Shown piece by piece: positions 24,819 to 32,053 of a stretch of DNA of 41,188 nt. A program made the translations under genes and the position numbers. Numbering within the stretch: the first letter of the stretch is position 1; every line of letters starts with the position of its first letter. The notes beneath the pieces were generated by a model that saw only the letters and a program-made list of their open reading frames with translations, was not told where the DNA came from and did no database searches. The stretch comes from an uncultured Clostridia bacterium (GTDB lineage: Bacteria; Bacillota; Clostridia; Christensenellales; Borkfalkiaceae), in NCBI GenBank assembly GCA_904501815.1, contig CAJGCN010000001.1, forward strand, positions 1 to 41,188, in the 5' to 3' direction.

Positions 24819-26123
24819 TTAATATCCCTCCTCGTCCACGAAATAGTATTCCACAGGCGCGGCGCTTTCGTAGTTCGGCGCGTTGTGCGACATAGGCATT
24901 ACCATATATTGCTGACCGCCGTAGGTGATAACACCGGGTTGCGTGAAGCAATGCAAGGGTACGCGACTGGTTTGGGGCATATTCGTAGGCACGTACTGCG
25001 CGTCGAATTCTTCCTTTCTTCTAATCGAGCCTTTTACTTTCGGGAAACGGCGCAAGCAACATTCCAAAATAAAGGATACGAAAGCGACTACCCCAAGCAA
25101 AATCGTTTGCAAGTTATCGCCAAAGCCTACGCCTTGAACGAAATATTCAAAGCACACGAGCCCTGCCGAAAGCAAGAAAATGAAGAACGTAAAGATACGG
25201 AAGTTATGCATACCGCTCGCTTGCGCGCCGTCGCGGTCAAATTCCGTCGAAGCCGTCGTGTGCTTAACGAGCACGAGCCAGCAAACGACGATAACAAGTT
25301 CGATAGCCGCCACGATTAACGCATTGATATCGTTAAGTATTCCTTTAAAGTCGCCCGTTGCGAACAAATCGGAAACGAACGCTTTAAGCGTGTTCATTTT
25401 CAAGAAGAAGAACGCGATACCCGCCACCGCCGCGATTTGGAACAAATTGCGAAGGAACACGGAAAATCTGCCGTATCTTCTCTTTTCTTCTTCCACACCG
25501 CCACGCGCCGTGAACAAGCTGACGTTTCCGCCTACGAGCCCGCACCAGAAGTGGAATAAAAATCCAACGCCAACTGCGATATAAGCCATTAACGTAAAGC
25601 TATATCCCGTAAGATACAATAAACAGCTAAAAAATACGACTGCGAAGAACGAACCAGAGAAAATTCTGCCGAGATCTTCCATTGCAAACGCGTTGCGGTT
25701 AAACCCGTACGTTCTGCTCGCTTTCTTTTTATACAGCCAACCAAACTTGCCAAAACAGCGGAAAAAGTTGATTAACAGCACGAGAAGCATAATCGTATAA
25801 ATCAACGGCTTAACCATAGGTTTAATCACTTCGAGCGTAAAGCCGTTTTTGATGTCAAGGAAAGGTTTCCAAAAGTTTGCCACCCAAAGATATTCGATTG
25901 CGCCCTTGTTGTCGTAGCTGAACATTCCCAAACACGCCAACGCAAGAAATGCAAGCGTACCGAAAAAGTAGAAAAATCCCATCCACTTTGCTTTGCCTTG
26001 CGCTTTTCTCACACGCTTACGCATATTCACAGGCGTCGTAGGAACGTGCTTTTGTTGTTTTACTGTTGGCGCACAACCGATATCCATACCGTAGTGTTGT
26101 TGAATCATTTGTTGATTCTTCAT
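24819..26123 (-). CDS. Paralog 2: eight-segment membrane protein with tail motif
   Basis: Unrecognised family; 434 residues from the ATG at 26123, which has GGGAGGAG 7 nt upstream (a longer frame to 26237 has no ribosome site). Eight hydrophobic segments between residues 47 and 358. Shared motifs: YGFNRNAFAMEDLGRIFSG (139-157), FLRNLFQIAAVAGIAFF (223-239), EFDRDGAQASG (294-304). The cytoplasmic-looking tail has RVPLHCFTQPGVIT (387-400) and YMVMPM, matching paralog 1, then ends in the acidic aromatic VEYYFVDEEGY. No zinc ribbon. Middle of the operon, 141 bp after paralog 3. Confidence 0.85.
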   Translation of the reverse strand: MKNQQMIQQHYGMDIGCAPTVKQQKHVPTTPVNMRKRVRKAQGKAKWMGFFYFFGTLAFLALACLGMFSYDNKGAIEYLWVANFWKPFLDIKNGFTLEVIKPMVKPLIYTIMLLVLLINFFRCFGKFGWLYKKKASRTYGFNRNAFAMEDLGRIFSGSFFAVVFFSCLLYLTGYSFTLMAYIAVGVGFLFHFWCGLVGGNVSLFTARGGVEEEKRRYGRFSVFLRNLFQIAAVAGIAFFFLKMNTLKAFVSDLFATGDFKGILNDINALIVAAIELVIVVCWLVLVKHTTASTEFDRDGAQASGMHNFRIFTFFIFLLSAGLVCFEYFVQGVGFGDNLQTILLGVVAFVSFILECCLRRFPKVKGSIRRKEEFDAQYVPTNMPQTSRVPLHCFTQPGVITYGGQQYMVMPMSHNAPNYESAAPVEYYFVDEEGY

Positions 26124-26264
26124 AGTTATTCTCCTCCCATTTTTTATGTGTATTTTTCTTATCCGTACTTCTTTGCGCTCACGCGCTCCCCCGCCGTATC
26201 GACAAAACCACCTCCCGACTATTTTTTTTCTTTTCAAAAATTTCGTCTTTCGTGGTTAATTTTT

Positions 26265-27419
26265 TTAATCGTCGTAGTATTCGTAAGTTTTAGGTTTTTC
26301 TTGCTCCACAGGCGGTACGAATTCCACGCCGCCTACGTATCTTCCGCCAAGCAAGCTATCCGATTCAATTTCGTCCGAGCGATCGGTATCGTCGGGATAT
26401 TTTCTCAAACATACTTCGATAATAAACGAAAGTAAAGCTACGATAGCGATATACACGCCGTCCAAGCACCAAACGCCTGCAAACAAATATTCCGCTACTA
26501 CCCCACCGATTGCCGTTAAAAAGGTTAAGAAAGTGAAAGCGCGGAAAGTATTTCTGCCCGATGCTTCAAAGCCTTCGCGGTCGTATTCGGCAATACCCGT
26601 CGCGTGCTTGATAAGGGGCAACAGCCACACGAACACTAAAAAGAACGCAAGGGGCGCAACAAGTTCTCTCCATTTTCCTAAAAGACCCGCAAATTCCGTT
26701 TCCCGCAAAATATTCGCAAGCTTTAACACCTGCGCCGAACGCACGAGAAAAAGTCCGACACCCGCCACCGCTACGATTTGCAACAGGTTGCGAAGAAAAG
26801 GAACGAACACGCACCCGCGCCGTTTTTCTTCGTGCAACGTTCCGCCTTCAACGGCAAACAAGGAAATCCCCCCGCCGATTAACCCGCCGAGAAAATGCAC
26901 GAGCGCGCCAACGCCCAACGCAATATATAAGTAGATAGGCTGGGTTGCTATGGCAGGTTCTTTGGAAAGTAAATAAATCAAAAAGCTAAACGCTACGAGC
27001 GTATGAAAAGACCCTGAAAACAATTTGCCGAGCGATTCCATTGCGTAAACGTTTCTGTTATACCCGTTGGAACGGCTGGGTCTTCTTTTAAACAGCCACC
27101 CGAGTTTCTTTAAACTTCTTAAAAAATTGCAAACCACCGTGAGTAAAATCAGCGCGTAGAACACGGCAACCGTCAAATCGAGAATAATCGCAAAGGTAAT
27201 TCCTTGCAGATTTTTCAGAGCCGTGAAGCTTTGCCAAAAGGTAAGCACCCATAAATTTACTCCGCCGATAGAAAGCATAGGAAAAAACGCGAGAACCGCA
27301 AGCGCGATAATCGCCAAAAAATACAAAATACCCACTACCGCTGCACGCGCGTGCGCATTTTCTATTTTCCGCTTAAACGCCGCTCTGTTTTGTGGCGTTA
27401 TCGTTTGAGTGTAGTCCAT
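26265..27419 (-). CDS. Paralog 3: eight-segment membrane protein, short form
   Basis: Unrecognised family; 384 residues, the first gene of the operon. It has the same eight-segment core as paralogs 1 and 2 and the same three motifs: NGYNRNVYAMESLGKLFSG (118-136), FLRNLLQIVAVAGVGLF and EYDREGFEASG. The tail is short, lacks the PL(Q/H)C..T..PGV motif and ends KTYEYYDD, recalling the acidic aromatic end of paralog 2. AAGGGAG lies 5 nt before the ATG. Highly similar cores with different tails suggest duplication followed by divergence of the tail, perhaps subunits of one complex. Confidence 0.85.
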   Translation of the reverse strand: MDYTQTITPQNRAAFKRKIENAHARAAVVGILYFLAIIALAVLAFFPMLSIGGVNLWVLTFWQSFTALKNLQGITFAIILDLTVAVFYALILLTVVCNFLRSLKKLGWLFKRRPSRSNGYNRNVYAMESLGKLFSGSFHTLVAFSFLIYLLSKEPAIATQPIYLYIALGVGALVHFLGGLIGGGISLFAVEGGTLHEEKRRGCVFVPFLRNLLQIVAVAGVGLFLVRSAQVLKLANILRETEFAGLLGKWRELVAPLAFFLVFVWLLPLIKHATGIAEYDREGFEASGRNTFRAFTFLTFLTAIGGVVAEYLFAGVWCLDGVYIAIVALLSFIIEVCLRKYPDDTDRSDEIESDSLLGGRYVGGVEFVPPVEQEKPKTYEYYDD

Positions 27420-27582
27420 ACTCTCTCCCTTTTTTGCTTTCCGCTTTTTGCGGATTTGATTATTTCTATTATACGATAAACTTTTTCAAGGAAAATTGCC
27501 CTTTTAGAAAAATCTTTGCTTTTTTCGTCGAAAAAGACGATTTTAGTATCCTATTAAATGTATAAAATCTCTAATTTATTCT

Positions 27583-27611
27583 ATTATACAGTATTTAGTA
27601 GTAATTGTCAA
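27583..27611 (-). promoter_or_regulatory. Perfect consensus promoter of the membrane-protein operon
   Basis: TTGACA (27611-27606), 17-bp spacer, TATAAT (27588-27583): twelve of twelve consensus bases. Predicted start near 27576 gives a leader of about 157 nt to paralog 3. The leader holds a small TCGTC/GACGA hairpin near 27525-27540, a second TATAAT (27473-27468) without a good -35, and an ATCCGC/GCGGA hairpin near 27448-27456. Confidence 0.88.
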
Positions 27612-27621
27612 TCTTATTTAG

Positions 27622-27654
27622 AAAAAAATCCCGTCTATACAGGCGGAATTTTTG
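27622..27654 (-). terminator. Terminator of ppa
   Basis: An imperfect stem (AAATTCCGCCT against AGACGGGATTT on the minus strand, one mismatch and one wobble) is followed by a T-run at 27628-27622. It begins a few bases after the ppa stop codon and ends about 11 bp before the -35 of the next operon. Confidence 0.8.
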
Positions 27655-27660
27655 AATTTT

Positions 27661-28209
27661 TCAGTCTTTTCTCTTGCGCGCTTTGCCGAATTTTTGTTTA
27701 TACGCCGCAATGCATTTGTTGATGATGTCCACCGCTTCGTCGCGATGACAAATTTCTTTCACCGTCGTTTGTTTATGTTCGAGCGATTTATACACTTCAA
27801 AAAAGTGCATCATTTCGTCAAAGACGTGTTTAGGAAGTTCGTGTACGTCGTAATAATTATTATAGGTAGGGTCGCCAAAGGGAATAGCGATAATCTTTTC
27901 ATCCAAAGACTCCCCGTCTATCATCTTAATCACACCGATAGGATAGCAAGATACGAGCGTCATAGGATAAATGGTTTCTCCACCTAAAACGAGTACGTCG
28001 AGCGGGTCGCCGTCGTCGGCGTAGGTACGGGGAATAAACCCGTAGTTTGCGGGGTAGACCGTCGACGTATACAAAATACGGTCGAGTTTTAAAAGCCCCG
28101 TTTCTTTGTCAAGCTCGTACTTCGCTTTACAGCCTTTCGGGATTTCAATAAGTGCTTCGAAATTTTTCGCAGTAATGCGTTCGGGAGCAATGTCGTGCCA
28201 AATGTTCAT
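27661..28209 (-). CDS. ppa: Soluble family I inorganic pyrophosphatase
   Basis: Hydrolyses pyrophosphate and so drives biosynthetic reactions. The 182-residue protein has IEIPKGCKAKYELDK near the start, the Tyr-rich VYPANYGFIPRTYADDGDPLDVL block containing the signature DGDPLDV with its metal-binding Asp residues, and the later DPTYNNYYDV segment. The ATG at 28209 has AAAGGAG 11 nt upstream; an in-frame extension to 28332 crosses the promoter and is rejected. A single-gene transcript with its own promoter and terminator. Confidence 0.95.
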   Translation of the reverse strand: MNIWHDIAPERITAKNFEALIEIPKGCKAKYELDKETGLLKLDRILYTSTVYPANYGFIPRTYADDGDPLDVLVLGGETIYPMTLVSCYPIGVIKMIDGESLDEKIIAIPFGDPTYNNYYDVHELPKHVFDEMMHFFEVYKSLEHKQTTVKEICHRDEAVDIINKCIAAYKQKFGKARKRKD

Positions 28210-28243
28210 AAATAAATATACTCCTTTTCCTCTTGTTAGTTCT

Positions 28244-28272
28244 ATTTTAGCATATTTTTTTAATTTCCGCAA
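28244..28272 (-). promoter_or_regulatory. Promoter of ppa
   Basis: TTGCGG (28272-28267), 17-bp spacer, TAAAAT (28249-28244) with TG one base upstream, an extended -10. Leader of about 30 nt. Confidence 0.7.
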
Positions 28273-28361
28273 GATTATCATGGGGGAATTTCCCGTATTT
28301 TCAAGTTTTACCGAGAAAAAAATTTTTTCCAAAACATTTTCTTATTTTTAGCGAAAAAGCT

Positions 28362-28390
28362 TTGACAAGCTAAAAAAAATATGATATAGT
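28362..28390 (+). promoter_or_regulatory. Promoter of tRNA-Ser
   Basis: TTGACA (28362-28367), 17-bp spacer, TATAGT (28385-28390), 21 bp before the mature tRNA 5' end. Confidence 0.85.
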
Positions 28391-28411
28391 ATTATAGCGT
28401 TTTGAATATAT

Positions 28412-28502
28412 GCAGAAGTACCCAAGAGGCTCAAGGGGCTCCCCTGCTAAGGGAGTAGTATGGGAAACCGTAGCACGAGTTCGAATCTCGTCTTCTGCGC
28501 CA
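28412..28502 (+). tRNA. tRNA-Ser (anticodon GCT)
   Basis: The acceptor stem GCAGAAG (28412-28418) pairs with CTTCTGC (28492-28498), followed by G and an encoded CCA. The anticodon stem CTCCC/GGGAG encloses CTGCTAA with anticodon GCT, reading AGC and AGU. A long variable arm (class II tRNA) and a T-arm with GTTCGAATC are present. The 3' end is used as an integration site: its last bases recur at 28656. Confidence 0.95.
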
Positions 28503-28505
28503 AAA
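28486..28505. repeat. Attachment-site core, copy 1 (in the tRNA 3' end)
   Basis: The 20 bp TCTCGTCTTCTGCGCCAAAA, covering the T-arm side, acceptor strand and CCA of tRNA-Ser, recur exactly at 28656-28675, 170 bp away. Direct repeats of a tRNA 3' end beside a tyrosine recombinase gene mark integration sites. Confidence 0.85.
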
Positions 28506-28537
28506 AAGCGAATAGGCTATTGCCTATTCGCTTTTTT
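28502..28537 (+). terminator. Terminator directly after tRNA-Ser
   Basis: A 16-bp perfect stem (AAAAAAGCGAATAGGC, 28502-28517, with its complement 28522-28537) and a 4-nt loop, ending in six Ts. It starts at the last base of the CCA. Confidence 0.92.
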
Positions 28538-28655
28538 GGCATAGTCGAGTAGCGCGAAAACGCGAATTATCACGAGTTCGCGCGAGGAGCTTACACTGTT
28601 TTCTCAACCTTTTCGCATTGCTGTTAGCGACGAAGCTTTGTTGCTTGCAACAACC
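28538..28655. other. Gene-free spacer between the two attachment-site copies
   Basis: No gene is visible. The stretch contains inverted repeats: CGCGAA/TTCGCG (28561-28566 and 28577-28582) and TTGTTGC/GCAACAA (about 28639-28654). A CACGAGTTCG resembling the tRNA T-arm occurs at 28571-28580. It could be the arm region of an attachment site or the scar of an earlier element. Confidence 0.5.
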
Positions 28656-28675
28656 TCTCGTCTTCTGCGCCAAAA
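28656..28675. repeat. Attachment-site core, copy 2
   Basis: Exact 20-bp copy of the tRNA-Ser 3' end at 28486-28505. The rest of the tRNA is absent here. It is followed by its own terminator and, after about 290 bp, by the recombinase gene. From 28708 to 28918 I see no gene; the sequence is AT-rich. Confidence 0.85.
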
Positions 28676-28707
28676 GTGTTAGTTTTGCACAAACTAACAC
28701 TTTTTTT
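28673..28707 (+). terminator. Terminator after attachment-site copy 2
   Basis: AAAGTGTTAGTTT (28673-28685) pairs with AAACTAACACTTT (28691-28703), 5-nt loop, followed by more Ts. It may be the original terminator of the tRNA gene before an insertion separated them. Confidence 0.85.
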
Positions 28708-28918
28708 ACGCCTGTTGCCCCGTTTTTTGAAGATTTTGTTTAATTTTTTACGTTAATTTCTTTCATACATTTATGCAAAACGAGCCAATGTTGCACTTTT
28801 GCTGCACTAATCGTCTAAAAGCCTTTATTTTAAAGGGAAAAATGAAGTAGTATTTTTCATAAATCACGAAAATTACTTTGATTTACTCACACCAATTCAA
28901 TTTACGCAAATAAAATAT

Positions 28919-28955
28919 AAACAGTCGTTAAAGCTTATCAACTCAACGACTGTTT
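28919..28955 (-). terminator. Terminator of the recombinase gene
   Basis: AAACAGTCGTT (28919-28929) pairs with AACGACTGTTT (28945-28955), loop 15 nt, followed on the minus strand by ATATTTTATTT. It begins 9 bp after the stop codon of the gene at 28964. Confidence 0.75.
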
Positions 28956-28963
28956 CCTTTATA

Positions 28964-29932
28964 TTATGTAAATAAATCATCTAACACATTCGCCGCCGCA
29001 ATATCTCGCGATTGAAAACAATAGGCGTAAATATCACTTGTCGTGCTAGGTCTTGCGTGTCCTGCACGTTTCGCCACCGTCATCAACGGCACGTTTTCCA
29101 TCAATTGCAACGTTATATTCGTATGGCGCAAGCTTCTTAGCGTCACTCGTGGAATCTTGGCTTCTTTCATTAAGTCATCCATCCAACGATTCGTTGTTTG
29201 CGGATATATTGCCGTTCCACATTCACTAACAATCAATTTATTTCCTGCCTTCCAAGCCTCCCCGTGTTCCTTTTTCTTATTTTCTCTCCAAACAATATAT
29301 TCGCTCAAACAGTCCACAAGAATTTTCGGTATTGAAAAAGTTCGTACCAACGTTTGATTTTTCGGCTCTTTTTCTATTAAGCCGAACCCATTAACCACTA
29401 CTCTTGAACGACGTACCGTTATCGTTTGATTATTTAAGTCTATATCGGATAATTCCAACCCACAAATTTCCCCACGTCGCAACCCTGTTAAAAGAACGAT
29501 TAACGCTATCGTCCTTTTCTTTATATCTTTACCCTCAACCAAAAACCTATAAAACGCTAACGAATTTTCTTCCGATAAATGTTCGGGAATATTTTTTATT
29601 TGTTCGGGATAATCAAGATATTCTCTCGTAGCGAAATTATGCTCTATTAATCTCAACTTCTTCGCATATGTTAAAATCCCTTGAACCGTCACTTTTATCT
29701 TTCGAATCGTTTGATATGCGTATTTTTGATAAATAATTTGAATATCAAACAATTCATCCAACTTTTTTTCCATATTTTTCGCGACTTTTTCTGCACTTTC
29801 CAATCTAACGTTTTTTCCTTCCAACATAGCCTTCAAACTCACATCGCTTACCCCGAGCACTTTGGCTATTTTATATCTTGCAACTTTATATTTACTCAAT
29901 AACTCGTTTAATCGCTTCTCTTTTACTTTCAC
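28964..29932 (-). CDS. Tyrosine recombinase (integrase) of the tRNA-Ser island
   Basis: Site-specific recombinase, 322 residues, likely to integrate and excise the island. Residues 8-62 look like an XRE-type HTH (KIAKVLGVSDVSLKAML), then a core-binding domain (about 65-110) and the catalytic domain: Arg152 in TGLRRGE, a Lys near 191, Arg269 in RSLRHT, GH at 291-292 and Tyr302 in DIYAY. In the HxLR box the first residue is Arg266 instead of the usual His. The only start in frame is a GTG at 29932 without a ribosome site, and the frame stays open about 15 codons further upstream, so the 5' end may be eroded. It points toward the attachment sites 290 bp away, the usual place for an integrase. 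Confidence 0.85.
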   Translation of the reverse strand: MKVKEKRLNELLSKYKVARYKIAKVLGVSDVSLKAMLEGKNVRLESAEKVAKNMEKKLDELFDIQIIYQKYAYQTIRKIKVTVQGILTYAKKLRLIEHNFATREYLDYPEQIKNIPEHLSEENSLAFYRFLVEGKDIKKRTIALIVLLTGLRRGEICGLELSDIDLNNQTITVRRSRVVVNGFGLIEKEPKNQTLVRTFSIPKILVDCLSEYIVWRENKKKEHGEAWKAGNKLIVSECGTAIYPQTTNRWMDDLMKEAKIPRVTLRSLRHTNITLQLMENVPLMTVAKRAGHARPSTTSDIYAYCFQSRDIAAANVLDDLFT

Positions 29933-29981
29933 TTTTACGATTTCTAATTTCTTTTCATCAAGTCTATCATACTAAATTGTA

Positions 29982-30006
29982 TCCGCTACTTCTAATAAGT
30001 AGCGGA
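29982..30006. other. Inverted repeat upstream of the recombinase gene
   Basis: TCCGCTACTT (29982-29991) and AAGTAGCGGA (29997-30006) form a perfect 10-bp stem with a 5-nt loop. No clear T-run follows on either strand. It may end transcription from the genes upstream or regulate the recombinase. Confidence 0.5.
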
Positions 30007-30080
30007 ATATACTTCTTCTCCCTTTGTTTGATTAAATATTTATAGTGCTTTTTAAGAACTAATACCAAAAAATACACTCT

Positions 30081-30791
30081 TTAATTTAACATTTTAACAT
30101 TTTCAATCGTGCCATACCCAAAAGGCATTTCACTTTCATATAATTTACTAAACTTAACCTCTTTAATTTCCCAAGTCAAATCTCTTATCTTTTTTCCGTT
30201 AATCTTTATGTTTTTATAGTAAACGTTTTTTACTTCACATTCTATATACGGGTCAAAAAGTTCCAATTTTTTTTGTTCAATATATCCGGTTCGTGGACCA
30301 ACCGTTATGAAATGAGACGTCAACGGATAATCCTTCTTATTCATTTCCGCCTTTATATTCGTTAAATATAAATCTTGTATATTTGCCCCCAACTCAAACA
30401 CCCCAAAGTGTCCTTTTCCTAAATCTTTATTCACAAAATTAGAAGTGCTGTCGGTATGCAATAATTGTTTTATTTTTATATTATTAAAACGGATATTTTT
30501 CATCCAACCAACGCCTGCTGGTTCAGGTTTACCTATATAAGGCACTGTTTGAAGATACATTTTTACGGCACATAAGCCCGTCATATTACTTAAATAAACG
30601 TTTTGTATAAAGCAATCGATATCTTCTTCTCCCCCCTTTTTTACACCTGCAAGAAGTCGCACGGACTTTAACCCACTCGTCTTATAAGGATGGATATCTT
30701 CAATTATAAAGTTTTGAATGCTTCCATTATTTATGGTAAATGCAATAAACTTCTCTCGGATTTTCGTCTTCAATTCGTTCAAATTCGTCAT
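30081..30791 (-). pseudogene. Right-handed beta-helix protein fragment (polygalacturonase-like), N-terminus missing
   Basis: The 236-residue frame has regularly spaced beta-helix coils (VYLSNMTGL, IRFNNIKI, LYLTNIKAE, VYYKNIKING) like those of GH28 and related pectin-active proteins. Such proteins are usually over 400 residues and place catalytic Asp residues in the coils before this part, so this appears to be the C-terminal half only. The ATG has at best a GGT ribosome site. It follows the YgjV-like gene by 13 bp. A functional short beta-helix protein cannot be excluded, but two more broken fragments of similar type lie nearby. Confidence 0.65.
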
Positions 30792-30804
30792 TTTACCAAT
30801 ACAA

Positions 30805-31371
30805 TCATCTCGCGGTTTTATGTTTTCCTTTCGTAATTATTTTCTTGTTTTTATCATAATAAAACTTAAAAATAGCCACTACGTTTGCAAACAATTCAAA
30901 CGCATACGTCAAAACGACAAATAACGTTGAATAACAAATTAAATTGTAAATGAATGCTAATGAAGTTGGAATTAAAGTTGTATATAAAAGTATTTTTTTA
31001 TCTCTAAGTCGAAATGTAAATGCATAAAATACCAACGAAACTACATAAAGAATATCTTGGTATTTCCCTATTTTCTGTATTCCTATATTTACAATAAAAT
31101 AAGAAGCTACTACTAAAATCGCAAAAATAAAAGATAGCGCTATTGAAGCTTCTTTTCCCTTAAGCTCATATATGTAGAAAATCAAAGCTCGCAATAAACC
31201 TAAGCCTATACCGACCATAGCAAAATAATTATTTTTTAATAAGTACGACAGCATCAAACAAACCATTCCAAAGGCTTGAAAAAGCAAATAATTTTTTTTG
31301 CTTGCAAAATAGGAAATAACTATCCATAACAACGCACCAAAACTAATTATTTGAGCCCAAACTTCTTCCAT
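30805..31371 (-). CDS. YgjV-family inner membrane protein
   Basis: A 188-residue protein with about six hydrophobic segments and short loops, matching the Imp-YgjV family pattern (opening IISFGALLWIVISYFASKKN, then LLFQAFGMVCLMLSYLL). The function of the family is not established. AAAGGA lies 8 nt before the ATG. It is placed between broken sugar-degradation genes, so it may be a passenger of the island. Confidence 0.75.
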   Translation of the reverse strand: MEEVWAQIISFGALLWIVISYFASKKNYLLFQAFGMVCLMLSYLLKNNYFAMVGIGLGLLRALIFYIYELKGKEASIALSFIFAILVVASYFIVNIGIQKIGKYQDILYVVSLVFYAFTFRLRDKKILLYTTLIPTSLAFIYNLICYSTLFVVLTYAFELFANVVAIFKFYYDKNKKIITKGKHKTAR

Positions 31372-31398
31372 TTTGTTTATCCTTTATAATAAGTGATA

Positions 31399-31559
31399 TT
31401 AATTTCTTCCTAAAAACGGGTCATCTCCGTACCCTTGTACTTTGCTTAGACACCTTTATTCTCTCTTAATGTTTTCACAGCCCCCGTCAGTATTATCTCA
31501 CTATTTGTAGAACGTATCTGCAATGGTTTTTGAGAGCAATATTTCCCGTTCATAATCAT
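31399..31559 (-). pseudogene. Decayed gene remnant, frameshifted, unknown secreted or carbohydrate-active protein
   Basis: On the minus strand an open frame from ATG 31559 reads MIMNGKYCSQKPLQI... and ends in TLRENKG, where it meets a stop. One base shift restores an open frame reading SKVQGYGDDPFLGRN and a natural stop at 31401-31399. The composition looks coding in both parts, so one frameshift probably broke a real gene. The family is not clear. Confidence 0.5.
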
Positions 31560-31602
31560 ATTTACCTATTATTTGTGATACAAATATCAAAATAATTAAA
31601 AA

Positions 31603-31779
31603 TTATTTCTGTAATTTCACATCGTCAAAGATAAAAACCGCACGAGCATCCAAACGGAAAGTTTCAATCTTTACATTATCTAGTGTTAAACCATTTATAT
31701 GTCTAAAATATATACCCTTTGCCAGCAATATCCGTCCATAAACATATACTTGTGGATAATCCTGCGCCACTTCAGGAAC
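31603..31779 (-). pseudogene. C-terminal remnant of a GH28-like beta-helix protein
   Basis: The minus-strand frame ending at 31605-31603 reads VPEVAQDYPQVYVYG... then GIYFRHINGLTLDNVK and DARAVFIFDDV before the stop. This is the pattern of C-termini of polygalacturonase-like proteins (a VPE...YP stretch, an RH-x-xG-L coil and DAR...DDV). Directly upstream an in-frame TAG (31782-31780) and a TGA close the frame. Between 31803 and 32053 I see only AT-rich sequence with no support for a gene. Confidence 0.65.
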
Positions 31780-32053
31780 CTATTTTTTGTATTCCTTTAC
31801 TCCCCATCAAGTTTCAAATAAACGTTTCGTAAAAAAAATAATATTTCAATACTCTTTAAAATATAAAAGTTTAGAAACCCGCTCTTTATTTGAAGGATTC
31901 AGCAACAAAATAAATATCCGTATCGATAAACCCTACTTACTTAAAGTCTTAAGTAAAAAATCAATCAAATATGGTTTGTCGAAAAATTCTGTAAATTCTT
32001 TCAGGTATTTTATATTTTTTTAATCACAGTTTTATTTGATATTTACTTTTATC

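Noticed and set aside
28210..28332. In-frame N-terminal extension of ppa
   Set aside because: It runs through the extended -10 promoter, and the ATG at 28209 has a good ribosome site.
28538..28655. Possible second tRNA between the attachment sites
   Set aside because: A T-arm-like CACGAGTTCG is present, but no acceptor or anticodon stems can be formed.
31787..32023. 78-codon plus-strand frame in the gap before the serine hydrolase
   Set aside because: AT-rich, Lys/Ser/Phe-biased, no ribosome site, and antisense to a gene remnant at its start.
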